NCBI RefSeq assembly: GCF_000150275.1
Contig: NW_002060947.1
Location: 5,371,229-5,435,228, forward strand
Origin: Trichoplax adhaerens
Lineage: Eukaryota > Placozoa > Uniplacotomia > Trichoplacea > Trichoplacidae
Reading direction: 5' to 3'
Length of the DNA stretch: 64,000 nucleotides
Under the pieces are notes generated by a model. That model did not search any database. It saw only the letters and a list, made by a program, of their open reading frames with translations, and was not told where the DNA came from. A program made the translations under genes and the position numbers. Below, piece by piece: positions 27,488 through 41,147 of the stretch; position 1 is the stretch's first letter, and every line of letters starts with the position of its first letter.

Positions 27488-30400
27488 ATGTCGATATTAG
27501 ATCAAGCTTTACAAGCTGTTATTGAAAAGCATTGCGCTGAAACATGGAATGAAATACAGTAAGTTTAAAAGTGATTTATTGCTTCGATATAGTTCGTAAA
27601 GTTTCTCTCTATGCTACCAATCCGATAGATCAATTTAAATTATTGACGAAATTGATTTCATCATTTAGGCAAAATATCACTAACCATCAAGAGGGTGAGA
27701 ATCCCAATTCTGAAGCAGATAACGAAAAAGAATTCTTATTTATTGAAAATTTAATCAAAATAGCTAACCAGCAACTAGGTAAATCCAAATGACTGCTTTA
27801 TTGTACGTAATATACTTATTATAGAAGAATGAGTCAAATTAGCGAGCTAACCACTAGGTAAATCAAAATGACTGCCTTACTTTATTCAATATCTTAATTA
27901 ATTATTATGTTTTACCTTAATTGATATTATATTTTTTAAGTGTAACCTATGTGGTTTTAAGATGTAGGATAGATCAGTTATTTAAATTATATCTTTCTAC
28001 GATAACTGTCTCAAGCCGATTTTGTAGTAATTCATTACCGAACAGTTTCCTTTTGCAATGATAAAGTAACCATTTGAAACTCTATCCTTTGAGGCACAAT
28101 GATTATGTTCAAAATAGTTTATTCATTAGTTATGGTTCATTTCTACTTTATCTTGTTGTATGGATCTCTACCTGTTGGTATTACTATCGAAAAAAGATCT
28201 AGAATGGGATAAATTAATGGAAGAATTTGGATATCATTTTATCCAAGAATGTCATAACGATGTCAAGTATCAACGTGTATTACACTCAATTGGCTTTACC
28301 TTATCCGACTTTTTAATCAATTTTGATTGTTTGCATGATCATTTAAATTGCTCTAAAAAGTTTACCAATATTTTACCACCATCATTTATTTGTAACGTTG
28401 AAAATCCAGACAGTATCTTGTTAGAAAGTTATCATCAACGCCATGGTTGGTCTTACTTTACCGTTGGTATCGTGAAAGCTGTTGCCGAAGTCGTTTTCGG
28501 CCAACCCGTCAGTATTGATGTTTTAGAAGCGACTACTCCCCATGAAGACTATAAGTGTCAGTACTATCGCATCCATTATAAAAATAATTCTTTAAGGAGA
28601 GCATCACAAGCTCCAAGTTCATCAACATCACCTAAAGATTTAAAAATATTACCTGCTACATTTTGTAAAGCATTTCCTTTCCATTTTATCATTAATCGTG
28701 ACATGGTATTAATTCAAGTTGGTGCAGGTTTAGTCCGATTTTTACCTAGTGAATTACCCGATATCGATATCTTTTTAGGTAGTACTATTAGCTATGAAAC
28801 ACGTTATTTTTCCGACTGCTTAAAAATGGTTAGCCCTAAAGTTGAGCCAACATTCGATCATATTTTATCCTATTGCAACTCGCGCTTTACCTTAGAAACA
28901 GTTAGCCAATTGCGCGGTAAAGCGATCCAACTACGCGGACAAATGATTTATGCCTCGGAATCGGACTGTATACTCTATGTTGGCTCACCATGTGTTAGTG
29001 CATTAGAAGAATTAAAAGGTAGAGGCTTATATTTAAGTGATATACCCGTTCATGATGCTACACGCGATGTTATTCTTGTTGGTGAACAAGCTAAAGTACA
29101 AGAAGATTTAGTTACGCGAATGCAAAAAGTAAAAGCCAAGTTAGAGCAAGCCAGTAAAGAGCTACGCCAAGAAAAAACTAAAAATGTCGATTTACTGAAT
29201 ACTATCTTTCCCAAAGATATTGCAATGAAATTATGGAAAAGAAAATATCCATTAGAACAGCTATGTCGTCGTGTTGATAATGTCACCGTTTTATTTAGTG
29301 ACATTGTTGGTTTTACAGCAATTTGTTCCACATGTGAGCCCTTTGTCGTGGTAGAAATGTTAAATCGGCTATATACAAAATTTGATGATCTTAGTGCCAA
29401 ATTAAACGTTTACAAGGTAAGATGGTTTTACCTATATGCTCATTCAAGGAATCAGTCGTGCCGATTATAGTTCCAAACGGTTAACGATATATTTAGATAG
29501 CTATCTGTGTATAACTCTAGCTTACAAATATGCCTTAAGAAAATTTCAACTACGTTGATATTTATGGATTTAGGCATGCTGATTATAGTTGGAAAGATGC
29601 TAGTTTATAAATATGCCTTTAAGATACTTTTATCTACGTTGATATTTATGGAATCGGGTATCCTGTTTATAGTTAGCATGGGTTAATAATTGACAACTGA
29701 CTGTAGATAACGCTAGATTACTAGTTTGCCTTAAGATGATTTTACCTATATTGATATTTATGAAATTAGGCGTATCGATTATACTTAGAAAGAATCAGTA
29801 AATGTAGATTGTAATTAAACAACTGACTCTTGGTAACGCTAGTTTACCGATTTGCTTCTGTTTGCCTTTAGTCGTTCCAAAATGCCAAAATTAGTAAGAT
29901 TAGTTCTATAGCGGCAATAAGAATGTCGCTCACTTAAATTATTCTTTACATCTCATAATCTTAACCATATTGATTCGAATCAGGTAGCCCTATTTACTTT
30001 ATATTTGCTTACTAATTGCGTGTGTCTACAATCGGTAACGCTTCTATACATAATCCGCATACCACAGGATTGATAACAACTTAGGTATTCGATTTTTTAA
30101 CCGTATTGCCTTGATTTATACGGAATTAATTATAAAGGCTTTACTTGGGCAGATTACATAGTTAACTTAATCCAAATTAAGCTTTATTTTCGCATAACTT
30201 GCATCCTTACAGATGGTCACAATACTTTACACCTGCTATATAATTATGAAGTAATCTAAAGGAAAATTGATGAAATCTGACATACTTATTTTTCTGCCTA
30301 ATAGACCTTATTGATTTATCCGAATTCATTAAGGTTCCATAGACAACATAAGAGTATATGCTACTGGAGGGATAATAATTTAAATTACCCTAAAAGACTA

Positions 30401-31418
30401 ATTTACAATCCCGATAGTACGTATGTATTCGCAATTTCGTACATCGAATATTACTAAAATGAATTGCGTAGTCAAATCGGTCAGTAGAAGAAAACTGATT
30501 AGCTTTTTATCTATACCAAAGCTGATTAACCTCCATAATTAACAGTATTATAAGCAACCTTGGATAAATTGGAATTCGTTTTTAATGCAGTCCGTTAAAC
30601 TACAAAACTAGCAATGTTATTAGGGTATCCAATTTCGTACTTAAAATTTTTTTCAAAACCTATCGGTAAATATGCAGTCGCTCTTACCGTATCCTTTGCA
30701 ATTTGCTTACCGCTCATTTTAGGTGGAAACTATCGGAGATGCTTATGTCGTTGCTGGAGGTCTAGAACAAAAAAGTAATCGCCATGCTCATGATGTTTGC
30801 TACATGTCCATTGGTATGCTTCTTGTTTCACAAACTGAAAAATCCCATGATGGTCAAATTATTAAAGTATGCGTTATTTGAGTGCTGTAATTTGCATGCA
30901 TTGATTGCTATTTAACGCTCCGCTTTAATACATTTTAGATGAGAATCGGAATTCATACTGGCAGTGTTGTGGCCGGTATTGTTGGATACAAAATGCCACG
31001 CTACTGCTTATTTGGTAATAACGTAAGATTGGCTAATAAAATGGAAGCATGTAGTCTGGCTGGAAGGATCAATGTTAGTCCAACTACATACAAGTAAGTT
31101 TACTAACTTCTAATCTTTTGGTAGTTAATGAAAGAATATCATTGCTATAGTTTCCTCTGCTTTAATTAATGAATGAACTAAATAATCATCGTTTGACTGT
31201 TGGATCACCCATACTGCTACATTAGGACATATTAATTATATAATTATTATTCACTTTGATATCTATCCAACAGGCTTGTACATAGCAGTAATGAATTTAC
31301 CTTCGAAAAGCGAACACCTGATTGCTTACCGAAAGATTTCCCAACTCAACCTGGTGATACTTGCTACTTTTTAAATGTTGGTAATCAAAATAATATGTTA
31401 GAAGATCGTCAGTCTTAG
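27488..31418 (+). CDS. GUCY1A: soluble guanylate cyclase alpha-type subunit (sGC gene 2)
   Basis: Predicted cytosolic sGC alpha subunit providing the metal-binding half of a GTP-to-cGMP catalytic site. Exons 27488-27558, 27669-27778, 28197-29416, 30723-30866, 30939-31093 and 31274-31418 join in phase to 614 aa. HNOB is at about 1-190 with His107 in LHDHL and a conserved PSF pair, but the YxSxR motif is degenerate (SYHQR). HNOBA starts near 215 (TFCKAFPFH), with a Lys/Glu-rich coiled coil near 370-405. Metal Asp429 is in FSDIVGF and Asp473 in GDAY; Glu469 and Cys538 (RYCLFG) are present; Arg545 and Lys549 replace the beta-type Asn/Arg. The C-terminal segment ([10 protein letters not shown], then CYFLNVG) resembles vertebrate alpha subunits. 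A polypyrimidine tract and AG directly precede the ATG, so an upstream leader exon is possible. The exon 3 acceptor after an A-run at 28196 is the weakest junction but restores alignment exactly. Confidence 0.93.
29500..29880. repeat. degenerate tandem repeat in an intron of sGC gene 2
   Basis: A (G/A)TTGATATTTATG block recurs near 29554, 29638 and 29748, preceded by TATGCCTTAAGA-like blocks and followed by a (G/C)TGATTATAGTT-like block. AACAACTGACT and GGTAACGCTAG blocks add further copies near 29690 and 29820. It is wholly intronic (intron 29417-30722). Confidence 0.55.
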
Positions 31419-34400
31419 TTTATATTTCAACCTAATCAAATTTTCCTATCGTCGATATTATCGTCATCTACCTAGAAGATATACATGGATCAGGTTATTA
31501 TAGTTTATATTAGCAATTTTTTTCATTTATAACAATATGAAGAAAAATGTTGTATCTAAATGATTTATTAATAATAATAGTTAACATTAGCTGAAGCCTG
31601 TATAGCTCAAAATTAATGCTAAAGTAAACAGCCTTACTAATCAATGCTCACATAGAATCTAAATCCGCTATTCTGTCATAGGTAGTGCCGCATCGATGTT
31701 AAAATTGAAGCTAAAATTAACCTTGCCATTATTATACTTTGATATAGCGGTCTATTAATGTAATTTAAATCGTTCCTATATCATCAAGAATTTAAGTAAA
31801 TCTAATTTATAAACTGACAAAACCGATTTGTTATGTATTATTTTAAATTCGGAAAACCAACTTAGAATAGGAGCATTTAAACGCTATTGCAATTTTTTAT
31901 GTAACACTACACATATTTTAAATTTTGACTGATAAGCATTTTGATCAAACATTATCCTATCTCTATTAAATTCTCAACACTTCAAGACATTGCCTATATC
32001 TATAATAATTTTAGCTTTATTGTATAAGGTAAAATCGATTTAAATTGCTGTCCGTAATATAGGTCTATTAATACATAAGATACTATTTTAATTCTTCTAT
32101 TTACTTAATTCTATAACAATTTTTCTCCTAATCACAATTAGATCCTGGAATCGAACTTATAGCGATGAGTTAATATTTCTATCGCTGGTAACAATTGATC
32201 TAATTGTAAAAATTTTACCAACTTTCGAAATAGTATAATACTCACGGAATCGTACGACGTTTTCGTGGAATATCATTTAAATGCACTCATAATACCCAGT
32301 AAAACTCAATAGGACAGCTTTAGTCCTTTACTTACGCGATATAGGACCTTATTTTGATATTAAAAATCTGCATAACAGACTACAGCTTATGGTAGCTATA
32401 TATAGTAATAGATGTCATACCCTTTCAGCACATACTCAAATATTCCTAATTGTGGCGCTACTGGCATTATTATAAAGTCAGCTCTCATGACTTCAAATCA
32501 ATGACAAAAAAACCTAAATTATGTGCATTAAACTGATAAAACTACATGAACTTTACGGCATACAGCAATTAATGCCGCTTGATATGATATGATACCCTTG
32601 ATCTAGCGTATATGTGCCTTGCTATTGATTTTTTGATACAGTGTAATCACTTTCCATCATTAATATTATGGGCATTCGTAATCTTTGTATAAAAGGGATC
32701 AAACGTAGACTTAAACTAAATGCCTGTATAGTGCATTAAAGTTAATAGTGATTAGTGCTAGAGATAGCCTACGAGTAAGAATGGTTTCTTTGGAATATTT
32801 TAAAGAATCTATTACTGATAGGGTTCTAATAAGACATAATTTTTTACACCAGTTTGCAATATTCATCACATTGAGTTCCACTGCCATAGAAACTTACTTT
32901 TTCCCTATTCCTTACAATAAAAGTAAAGTAAACTTCTAGTTAGCAAAGAGTCAATATAAATAGGCATGTTTATTTACAACATCTCACGATTGTATTGTTG
33001 ATCTGATTTTTGATAAATCATATTTCTAATCTACAATAAAGTATAGTCGTGCGGACAAAATTTTATAATAAACAACTTTAGTGTCATTTCTGCAAGCATC
33101 TTTTGCATAGAAGCTATTACCTAATATTAATATCATTACTATCATAGCTAATAAGGAGCAGAATTATGAATTACCTGCATTTACTACTCGTTACAAATCG
33201 AGATTTGAAGCAAGGAAATTGAAATTACGAACGCAGCATACCAATTAATTGTCATTATTTAGAAGATATTATTATAAATGTTTTTTTTTTCCTGCACAAA
33301 CATTCAAGTATCATAGATAAGATATTCATCAATGATTCAAAGTAAGCCATCTAATATGTATGAGCATGCTAGGATTATGACGTGAAAATTACTCCGGGAC
33401 ACAGCAATGCCAATTCTATGATACCCAAAGAGTAAAAGTACCAGGAATAGCTACTATTTGCAGCTTTTATAGCGTAACACAAATATGATACATTAAATTA
33501 TTATTTTCCAGCAAGATGACGACTAGTTAACATTTCAGTACTATTTAATATTAGGATAAAATTGAATTACCTAACAATTAAGATAATTTAACATGAGCGT
33601 CACTAATTTACACCGCTATAAATTTATGACTTTCTATTATAAAATCTATACGAAATATTACTTTAAGGCATCTGCATATGAATAAGTAACGAATTGATTA
33701 CACTTTGAAACGATATAGATTATACGGCTATTTTGTAAATATTATAGTAATAAAAGTATCAAGTATTATTAATTTTCTTCATAATGATGATTAAATAGTA
33801 ATTATGTCTAGGCGTCTATAGTTCGTAGTACATGCTGATAATGTCCTACGATTTTTGGCGATTTATTGTATAAAATGCATCCATGACATTCTAATTGATT
33901 ACAACATTATCTATGCCACTTTCAAATACTTTCTGAAATATTTACTGTAGCCGTAGAATAATGATATTCTGACCCTTTCCCTGGGTTACTTATTATATTA
34001 ATTAGAATGCTTTAAAAAACGTTTCTTACTTTCTCTATTGTTTAAAAAAGATCGCAAAATCTAGACAAAAAATCATTATATTAAGCGGACAAAAGGCTAA
34101 AATATAACTTAAAAATCGATAATTATTAGCTCAGACTATTTCCTATTTTAAATTTATCTAGTTTATAAGATGTATAAAAGTTGCAAATAGCGAATGAGAG
34201 TAACTGCCAAGAAAGGATAATCTACAAAACCTCATATCTAGGAAAATTACTGGACACATATCTAATCTATACTGCAGAGCAACACGTATGAAATAGACAT
34301 CCTATCGGTATTTTTATTACGCAAACAAGCAGTTTTCATATAAGTTACATAACCAAAAGAAAATTACGAATCACGTACATTAATTATGAGTAGATTGTAG

Positions 34401-37400
34401 TAGTCCTTTAATTTTTATAGGTGTCACAATCAAACTTAACGAAAAGAGGACTTTGCAATACAGTTCAGTAATTGCCTTGAAGCTTAGGCATAAAATTAAT
34501 CTAGAATTATTTTCATCAGCCACAATAGTAAATTTATTACAAGAATAGATCCTGGTTATATAGGAAATCTTCCATACATAAATAAGTTATTTTGGTTGTG
34601 ATTGTCTCATATCCTTATTTAAGAGTTCATTAGTTCATATTTAAACAGTTCCTAATACATCATCCTATTTTTTATAAATCTCTCGTCCAAAGTAGTATTC
34701 CAGAGTCATAGCATAATACATATCTTACCGTATATTATAATATCGAAATATATCAATAATAGTTCTGTTTATGTTTAGCAATAATAATCAATATCACCAT
34801 ATGCATATGCAGCCTTCAAGTATTAAAATACACTATGCTAGAACATAACTGTAATTAAATGCATATCAGAAACTAATCTAAGTTATAATTTTTATAATTA
34901 GCGATACTAAAAGTATCATACAGAATGTTACAATTACACTGGTAGGCATAGTATCGACAAAAATCATAGAGTTTAGATAATAATAGCTTAGATTGAGGAA
35001 AGAAAGAACTTTGTAACTAATAACCATAGTAACGTTACTTAAATATCAGTTTTGTCTCGATACAATTTCTCAGATAAAATTCGAAATTTGATTATTGGCC
35101 TGAATTTTCTTGCCGCAACAGTATATTGCGAGTTTAATTGCCTTTCATTTCAATGTAAGCGAGCTCTAGAACATAGGAGTCAAGGAAAAAACATAGACTG
35201 CTATTGTCTGAACAGTTTTATAAACTTTATGCAATGATCAATTGTTATCGTTGCCCTGAATTCAATCACTAACGTTAATCTCGCATTACGTTCTGTATAT
35301 ATATATGTATATGTTATATACTGAAAGATTTAATGCTAGGCATTTTATTATAGAAATATCTGATGGAACGAGATCATTTCCTGACAAGACATATAATTTA
35401 TAGGATACATAGATAAGTAACGGTAGATTGTATTGTATGTCCAAAAAAATTTTAGATTATTTGCTCAATTAAAGATCAAAAAAGTTTCTGCAAAAACTGT
35501 AGTGGATCTCACCAAGGATTTTAAAGATATATTATAGGTAAGGCAAATGCTTTCTTCAGAAGCGAACTTCAGTATTTGATCAATTAACGCCAACGATCGC
35601 CTTTAAATATGCTAAATGATCGATTTATAATTTATGTAATGAATTTGATTTGAAATTCAACTTGCATAACTAATAGAAAATGTAATAGAACATTTTGCTA
35701 TTGCTTTTTATTATTAAATGAAAATGAACTGAAAAAATCTATTTTCTTCACCGTAACTCAATTGTAAGTAGACTGTAATGTCAATTTTATAACATAACGA
35801 GTGTAAGTATTCCGAAGAATTGATCAGGCCAAATTAAAATGACAGGAGTAACATCAACAGACTACTAGACAACATATTAACTAGTGATAATTGTTAAATA
35901 CTACATCCTGGTTTAGCTTTCTGTCTCCAGAAATCTACGTTAGCTAGCCTGAAAATGAAGATATTTGTGCACTGTAACTGCTATCATTTCATTATCGTAT
36001 TGATACTAACTACTACAAGATCAAATCAATCCAGAGTTTATCGAGTTAGCACTTAGTTTCATCTTAATCATACAACCCATTTATGTAGTGACACAGCAAA
36101 ATCTCGCAATTGTATTCTTAAGCGTGCACACGGCATTATAGCTTATTTTGCTTTCTCAGGGCTACAATAAGCTAAATATTGCACAAACGGCACTTAGAAA
36201 AGTCTATGTAGACGTAAATGCTACTTTTATGATGATATTATGCTTGAATAGTAAAAATCAGATCCCAAAAATACAGCACTAAAAGTTAAAATTTTTCCTG
36301 AATTCATATACATGACCATAATTTTATTTCCATAATTTTAATTATTTCTACTTTTGAAATTTTCATTGTTTCAATTTTGTATACTTATTCATCGTTCTTA
36401 TCTTAGTTTAGATGAATCCAAAAAAGTAGAAGCTAACAATGTTAATTACATAAAGGAAATACTATAGGACTGCCACATAAACTTTGTTCTTTTCCGACAA
36501 TAGACAAATTCGTTACGGCACGGTATAATTTTTAAATCATAACAGTTCTGCTGATGCTATAACACGTGATTCATTCAGTTTTGAGTATTTTATAAAATTA
36601 TAAAGCACATGTATAGATATTAGAATAGAATTAATCACTATTCATTAATTTAGCCGCTTACTTACTCTCGTCTGTTGAGATATATAATATAGCCTTCTAT
36701 TGGTCACAATATTTAATCTGAATTTCTTTTCATATTCTATTTAAAATTTATTACATAAAAAATCGATTTTTGCAGCTGATGATTTCAGCTTTTGAAAATA
36801 TATACGGGACAATACGCAAATTAAAAAATAGGTATGCATAACTAGCAGAAACTCTTTAATTATTCACTTATGAAGCTTACCGATCCTGCTGCTATGCTAA
36901 TAGGCTATTTTGAACGACAAACCATCATGCGAGATAAATTGACGCCTATTAGACTACCCAATATTAAAACAATATGCTTCCGGACAATAATTTTATTATC
37001 TGACATTATTGTAAGTAACACTAACATCAGCTTTACAGAAAATTTTTTATGGCGTTTTATGAAGTAATAGCGGACTACTTTGTCTCTATCATCCACCGAT
37101 CGAACTAAATAGCAGTCTCTGATAAGCCTTTACTCTTTGATAACTGTTCAATGGTACCTTGCAATATCGTGGTATCTAATACTAAATCGAAATCGAAACC
37201 AACTGTCTCGTACCTTAACAGTTTGTCACAAACCAGCTTTGTGACAAGGATAACGTAAAACAAATCTCTAAACTACTAAAGTCTCCGGGATTCAGTATCC
37301 CTTAACCGTCTCACAAGAATTTAAGCGTCTTTGCTTCTACGTTAAACGACTAAAGAATTCCGATATTATTCAGCTATCTGCCGAGTTTAAATACCCTTAG

Positions 37401-40400
37401 GTAGCAGCCAGCATGAATAAGTCATCTTAAGATTATGAAAATTAATCCCTACTGGATAGATATATTAATGCAGAGATATTCATAATCGCTGACATGTACT
37501 TAATGATTCTAGATAACTAGACATAGCATGCCCATTCACAAAATTATTTATGGTATCACCTAAAATTGAGTATCTTCAAGATATTAATCACAAGCGTCAC
37601 TAGACATAGTACCATAATCAATTAAAATCAATTAATTATAAGAACTCTTACTACAGTGCAGCATAATCTACCGTAACTAATAATAACTACCATGGTTCTT
37701 ACTGTAAGCCATTAACAGTTACCACCATATATAAATGTTAATTCACTAGATATAGTCATTTAATTGCATACGATCATTCGCACCGTGACGCAATTCTAGG
37801 AAAGCGATTCTATAATCTCTATGATTATAGACGTATTTAAAATCTTTAACTTTCACGATTATTCCTATGAAAGTAGATCTTGAATTGCTATTATGAACCG
37901 TGTTGTGATCGGAATTGTTTTCTTAAAATACTTCATCATTGATGTCATTTCTAGTCAAAACAGAAATCCGTGGACTATCGTATTATTATCTTCCTTAATT
38001 TTGATAATTTATCATACGGCAATTTACATATCATTATAATGAACTGACTGATCACGAATCGATTATTAAGTACCATATAAAGAAATATGCAGTTTTTTTA
38101 ACGTTATCCAAGTGTTAGTCTACTCGATTTTCGTTTTTAATTTCTTATCATAACTATCAATTCTTAAAAGCGCTAATTCTAGTTGCGATTCAGCTAAAAT
38201 TAATCTATAAACATTTCATTTCAGTGGTAATCACATTATCATTTTCCTTTAGAATCAAAATTTATAGGCAATGTACAAATTTATAATAAATTTAGTACTG
38301 CGGTTACTTTATGAACTAATGATATGTCGATGTTTATAAATAAGATGATATCTACACTTTTACGAACTTTGAAACAACACCTATAAAATTACATATAAAG
38401 TATGGTAATAATTTATTCTATATGGCATGGTAGATTCGATTAACCAGCATTGTGGCTTAGCCTGTTAAATATTATTTTGAAGTATTCACATTTAATGATC
38501 GCGATAAAGTATTTTCGTAGTCCACGAAAATTCAGCATGATTATAGAGGTCAACGTTCAATGCAGCCTTCGCTTGGAGTCTAAACATCTAGTGTGTATAC
38601 ATTTTCGATATAAGTATCTCAGATTAGAGGAAGATCCCTTGAGTATTGGTATTTTTACTAGTGAACTTTTAGCGTATCGTTTAATTTAATCAAGTATTAA
38701 ATTCAAAATAATTTAAAAACTGAAAAGATAAATTTTTCAGTACTCTAGCTAGCTAACACTTTATTTAAGCATGTAGAAAAATTTACTTATTAGAAAACTG
38801 TAGATATACTGCAAATAGCTATCAATAAATACCTAAGTCTTGCTTGATGATTAAACTAATTCTATCTGGTCATAATTTTACTTATCAGAACCAACATTAA
38901 GGTAACGATACCCAATATTAAGCTTACGAATTTTCTATAAGCATTAAATTCATGCTTAAGATATGACCTAACAAAACCAAAAGAACACAAACTGTTGGAT
39001 TTAGTACCCCGACACTTGCTTTTACTTAGGTACAATAAATTATATTGCCAATACTTTCAAAACAACATTTTGTATGATATAACAATCTATCACCACCAAA
39101 TTTTAAGCTTTCATTCTTTTTTGACTATAAACTATTACCAGCTTTACGAGTTAAGGCATAAATTTAAACAAAACTGGTATAAAACTTAAGATTTAGCTAT
39201 TTTAGTTCATAAATAACTATCTGTCTATCTAGGCATGACAAATTATATTGTTAAATATTGCTCATTTTTACATTCTGATTGATGTGGTCTAACGAACTGA
39301 TATTCACTGTTAGATGGTTAAACTGCATATTCTATTTCAGTAAGAAACGTGCTAATTACGATCTAAACAGAATATTTTTGAAATTAAAATTTCCAAGGTA
39401 AAAATTCCAACACTCCCATATGGACTTCAGTAGATATGAAAGATTAAATTATTGATTAGCGTAACAATTATTTTGTCCCAGCTTGATACTTTAGTGCTAT
39501 AACACTCAGATGAAAATCAAGTTGCGAAACATAGGCATTTAGCAAGTTGTATGGAACATAAAATTGCTGACAATGCAAGATTATTAATATCAAAATTTCA
39601 TTTCGGCTATGGCATTTAAGAATATGATATATCATAAACCATTAAAGTCATTTTTAAACAAAAGCTGATAGCTACATTACCTCATCGTATAATAATAGAA
39701 AGGAACTTACAATAGGCAATTTGCTACTTTATAAATCTAATGATGTCATTTCAGCTAAGAGTAATTATATAAGCTTAAATATTATAACAATCTAACATTA
39801 TAAAGCCTCTACCGTAACTCTTTTAAATTTAATTAATGACCTGTAATAAATTAATCTATGACTAATAATCTAGTGATGATAACGAATTTTGAACTATTAT
39901 TCTATGTTTTCCAAAAATATCAAAGAAATTTTATCATTAAATACTTTATCACAGAAATTATATATAACTTTTACAGAAGTTATAAACCAAAGAAATAACA
40001 AAAGTAAAAATCAATAATTTATGTTAAAATGGGGGCTACTAGAGACTCTAAAGAAAGTATAAATTTAATTACCCATACTTCTTTAAGGAATACCGTCGTT
40101 AATTCTAATAAAACGTTACATTAGGTTATTGTGGTCCAATTCTAATATAAGTACTTCCTAGCGCCTAGCTTCAAATAGTTGGTCATATTCAATAGTTCCT
40201 TAGCTTCAATAAATATTGCATTCGATTCTGTTCAGTAGTTCGTGTCTTATGAAGTATGTTATAGTTGTATTAAATAAAAGACCATCTTCTATTTACAATA
40301 AATATATCTAATAAATCTTCGATCAGCATTTACGTAATAAAATGGCTTGCATTCCAATAAACCTAACACTCATAATAAATGAGGCTGATCATCGTCAAAT

Positions 40401-41144
40401 AGACAATTCTAATCCTATAAATACGTCACTTAAGTGATGACACAGATTGCATTACAAATAATATCAAAGTTGAAATCGATGTAAGGATAATCAAGACTTA
40501 TGTTGCCATGGAAATCAATTTTTAGTATAACAATATCTATTATTTTTAGTAGAATTGAGCCTTAACGATGAGAATAAGGAAGTTTATCAGTTTCAATTCG
40601 AGAGCTTATATCAACAATAGGACAGGCACTCGCAGAGATGATCACCATATTAAATATTTATTATAATAATATAGATAAATTCCTTTATCCATTATCTCTT
40701 TAGTCATTCCTATTATTATTATTTTTGACCTTCTTTATCGTAAAGAAGACTAATTGATCTAATTAAAAGCATTAGAATACTATTCATCTTGAAGCTATTC
40801 TTTCTGCTAAATATTCCATAAGGTTACTAATTCTAAAAGCTACCTTTAGCATTGCACCATAAATCATTAAAAATAACAATAAGGATTCAGGCTGCTGTTT
40901 ATCTATTTTCATTATTGTTTCTTTCTGCTACTGACAAAAAGTTCTTGTATATTATTTTTTATTCTATTTCTAATGATTATTTTAAAGAAACCCATATCTA
41001 TATAAGTTTACTAGAGTTCTCCTCTTCCATTTCCATGTTTTCTTCCTTTTTCAAGCTTAATTAAACTTATGCGAACATAAATTTTGAACGTAGAAATTTT
41101 GGCTGTTGATATTTCCAAGCAGTTCGAATCGTCCTGTAGTCATT
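31419..41144. other. about 10 kb AT-rich intergenic region, no gene seen
   Basis: This is the spacer between sGC genes 2 and 3. Open frames are all below 85 codons and low in complexity, and none shows a recognisable domain or splice-consistent continuation. A short alternating TATATATATATGTATATG tract lies near 35297. No tRNA-like or repeat structure stood out. Confidence 0.55.
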
Positions 41145-41147
41145 ATG
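41145..41147 (+). other. candidate ATG-only first coding exon of sGC gene 3
   Basis: An ATG here is directly followed by a perfect donor, GTAAGT. Joining it to the acceptor before 43918 (polypyrimidine tract ending CAACAG) gives a protein starting M-HGLINHAL, which matches the usual sGC beta start better than the in-frame ATG at 43891. The implied intron is long (about 2.77 kb), and such ATG-donor matches occur by chance, so this is only a candidate. Confidence 0.3.

Noticed and set aside
29050-29400. 116-codon open frame on the minus strand
   Set aside because: It is antisense to the large exon of sGC gene 2, which has strong domain evidence.
41100-41147. tRNA B-box-like AGTTCGAATCG
   Set aside because: No A box at proper spacing and no foldable acceptor stem upstream.
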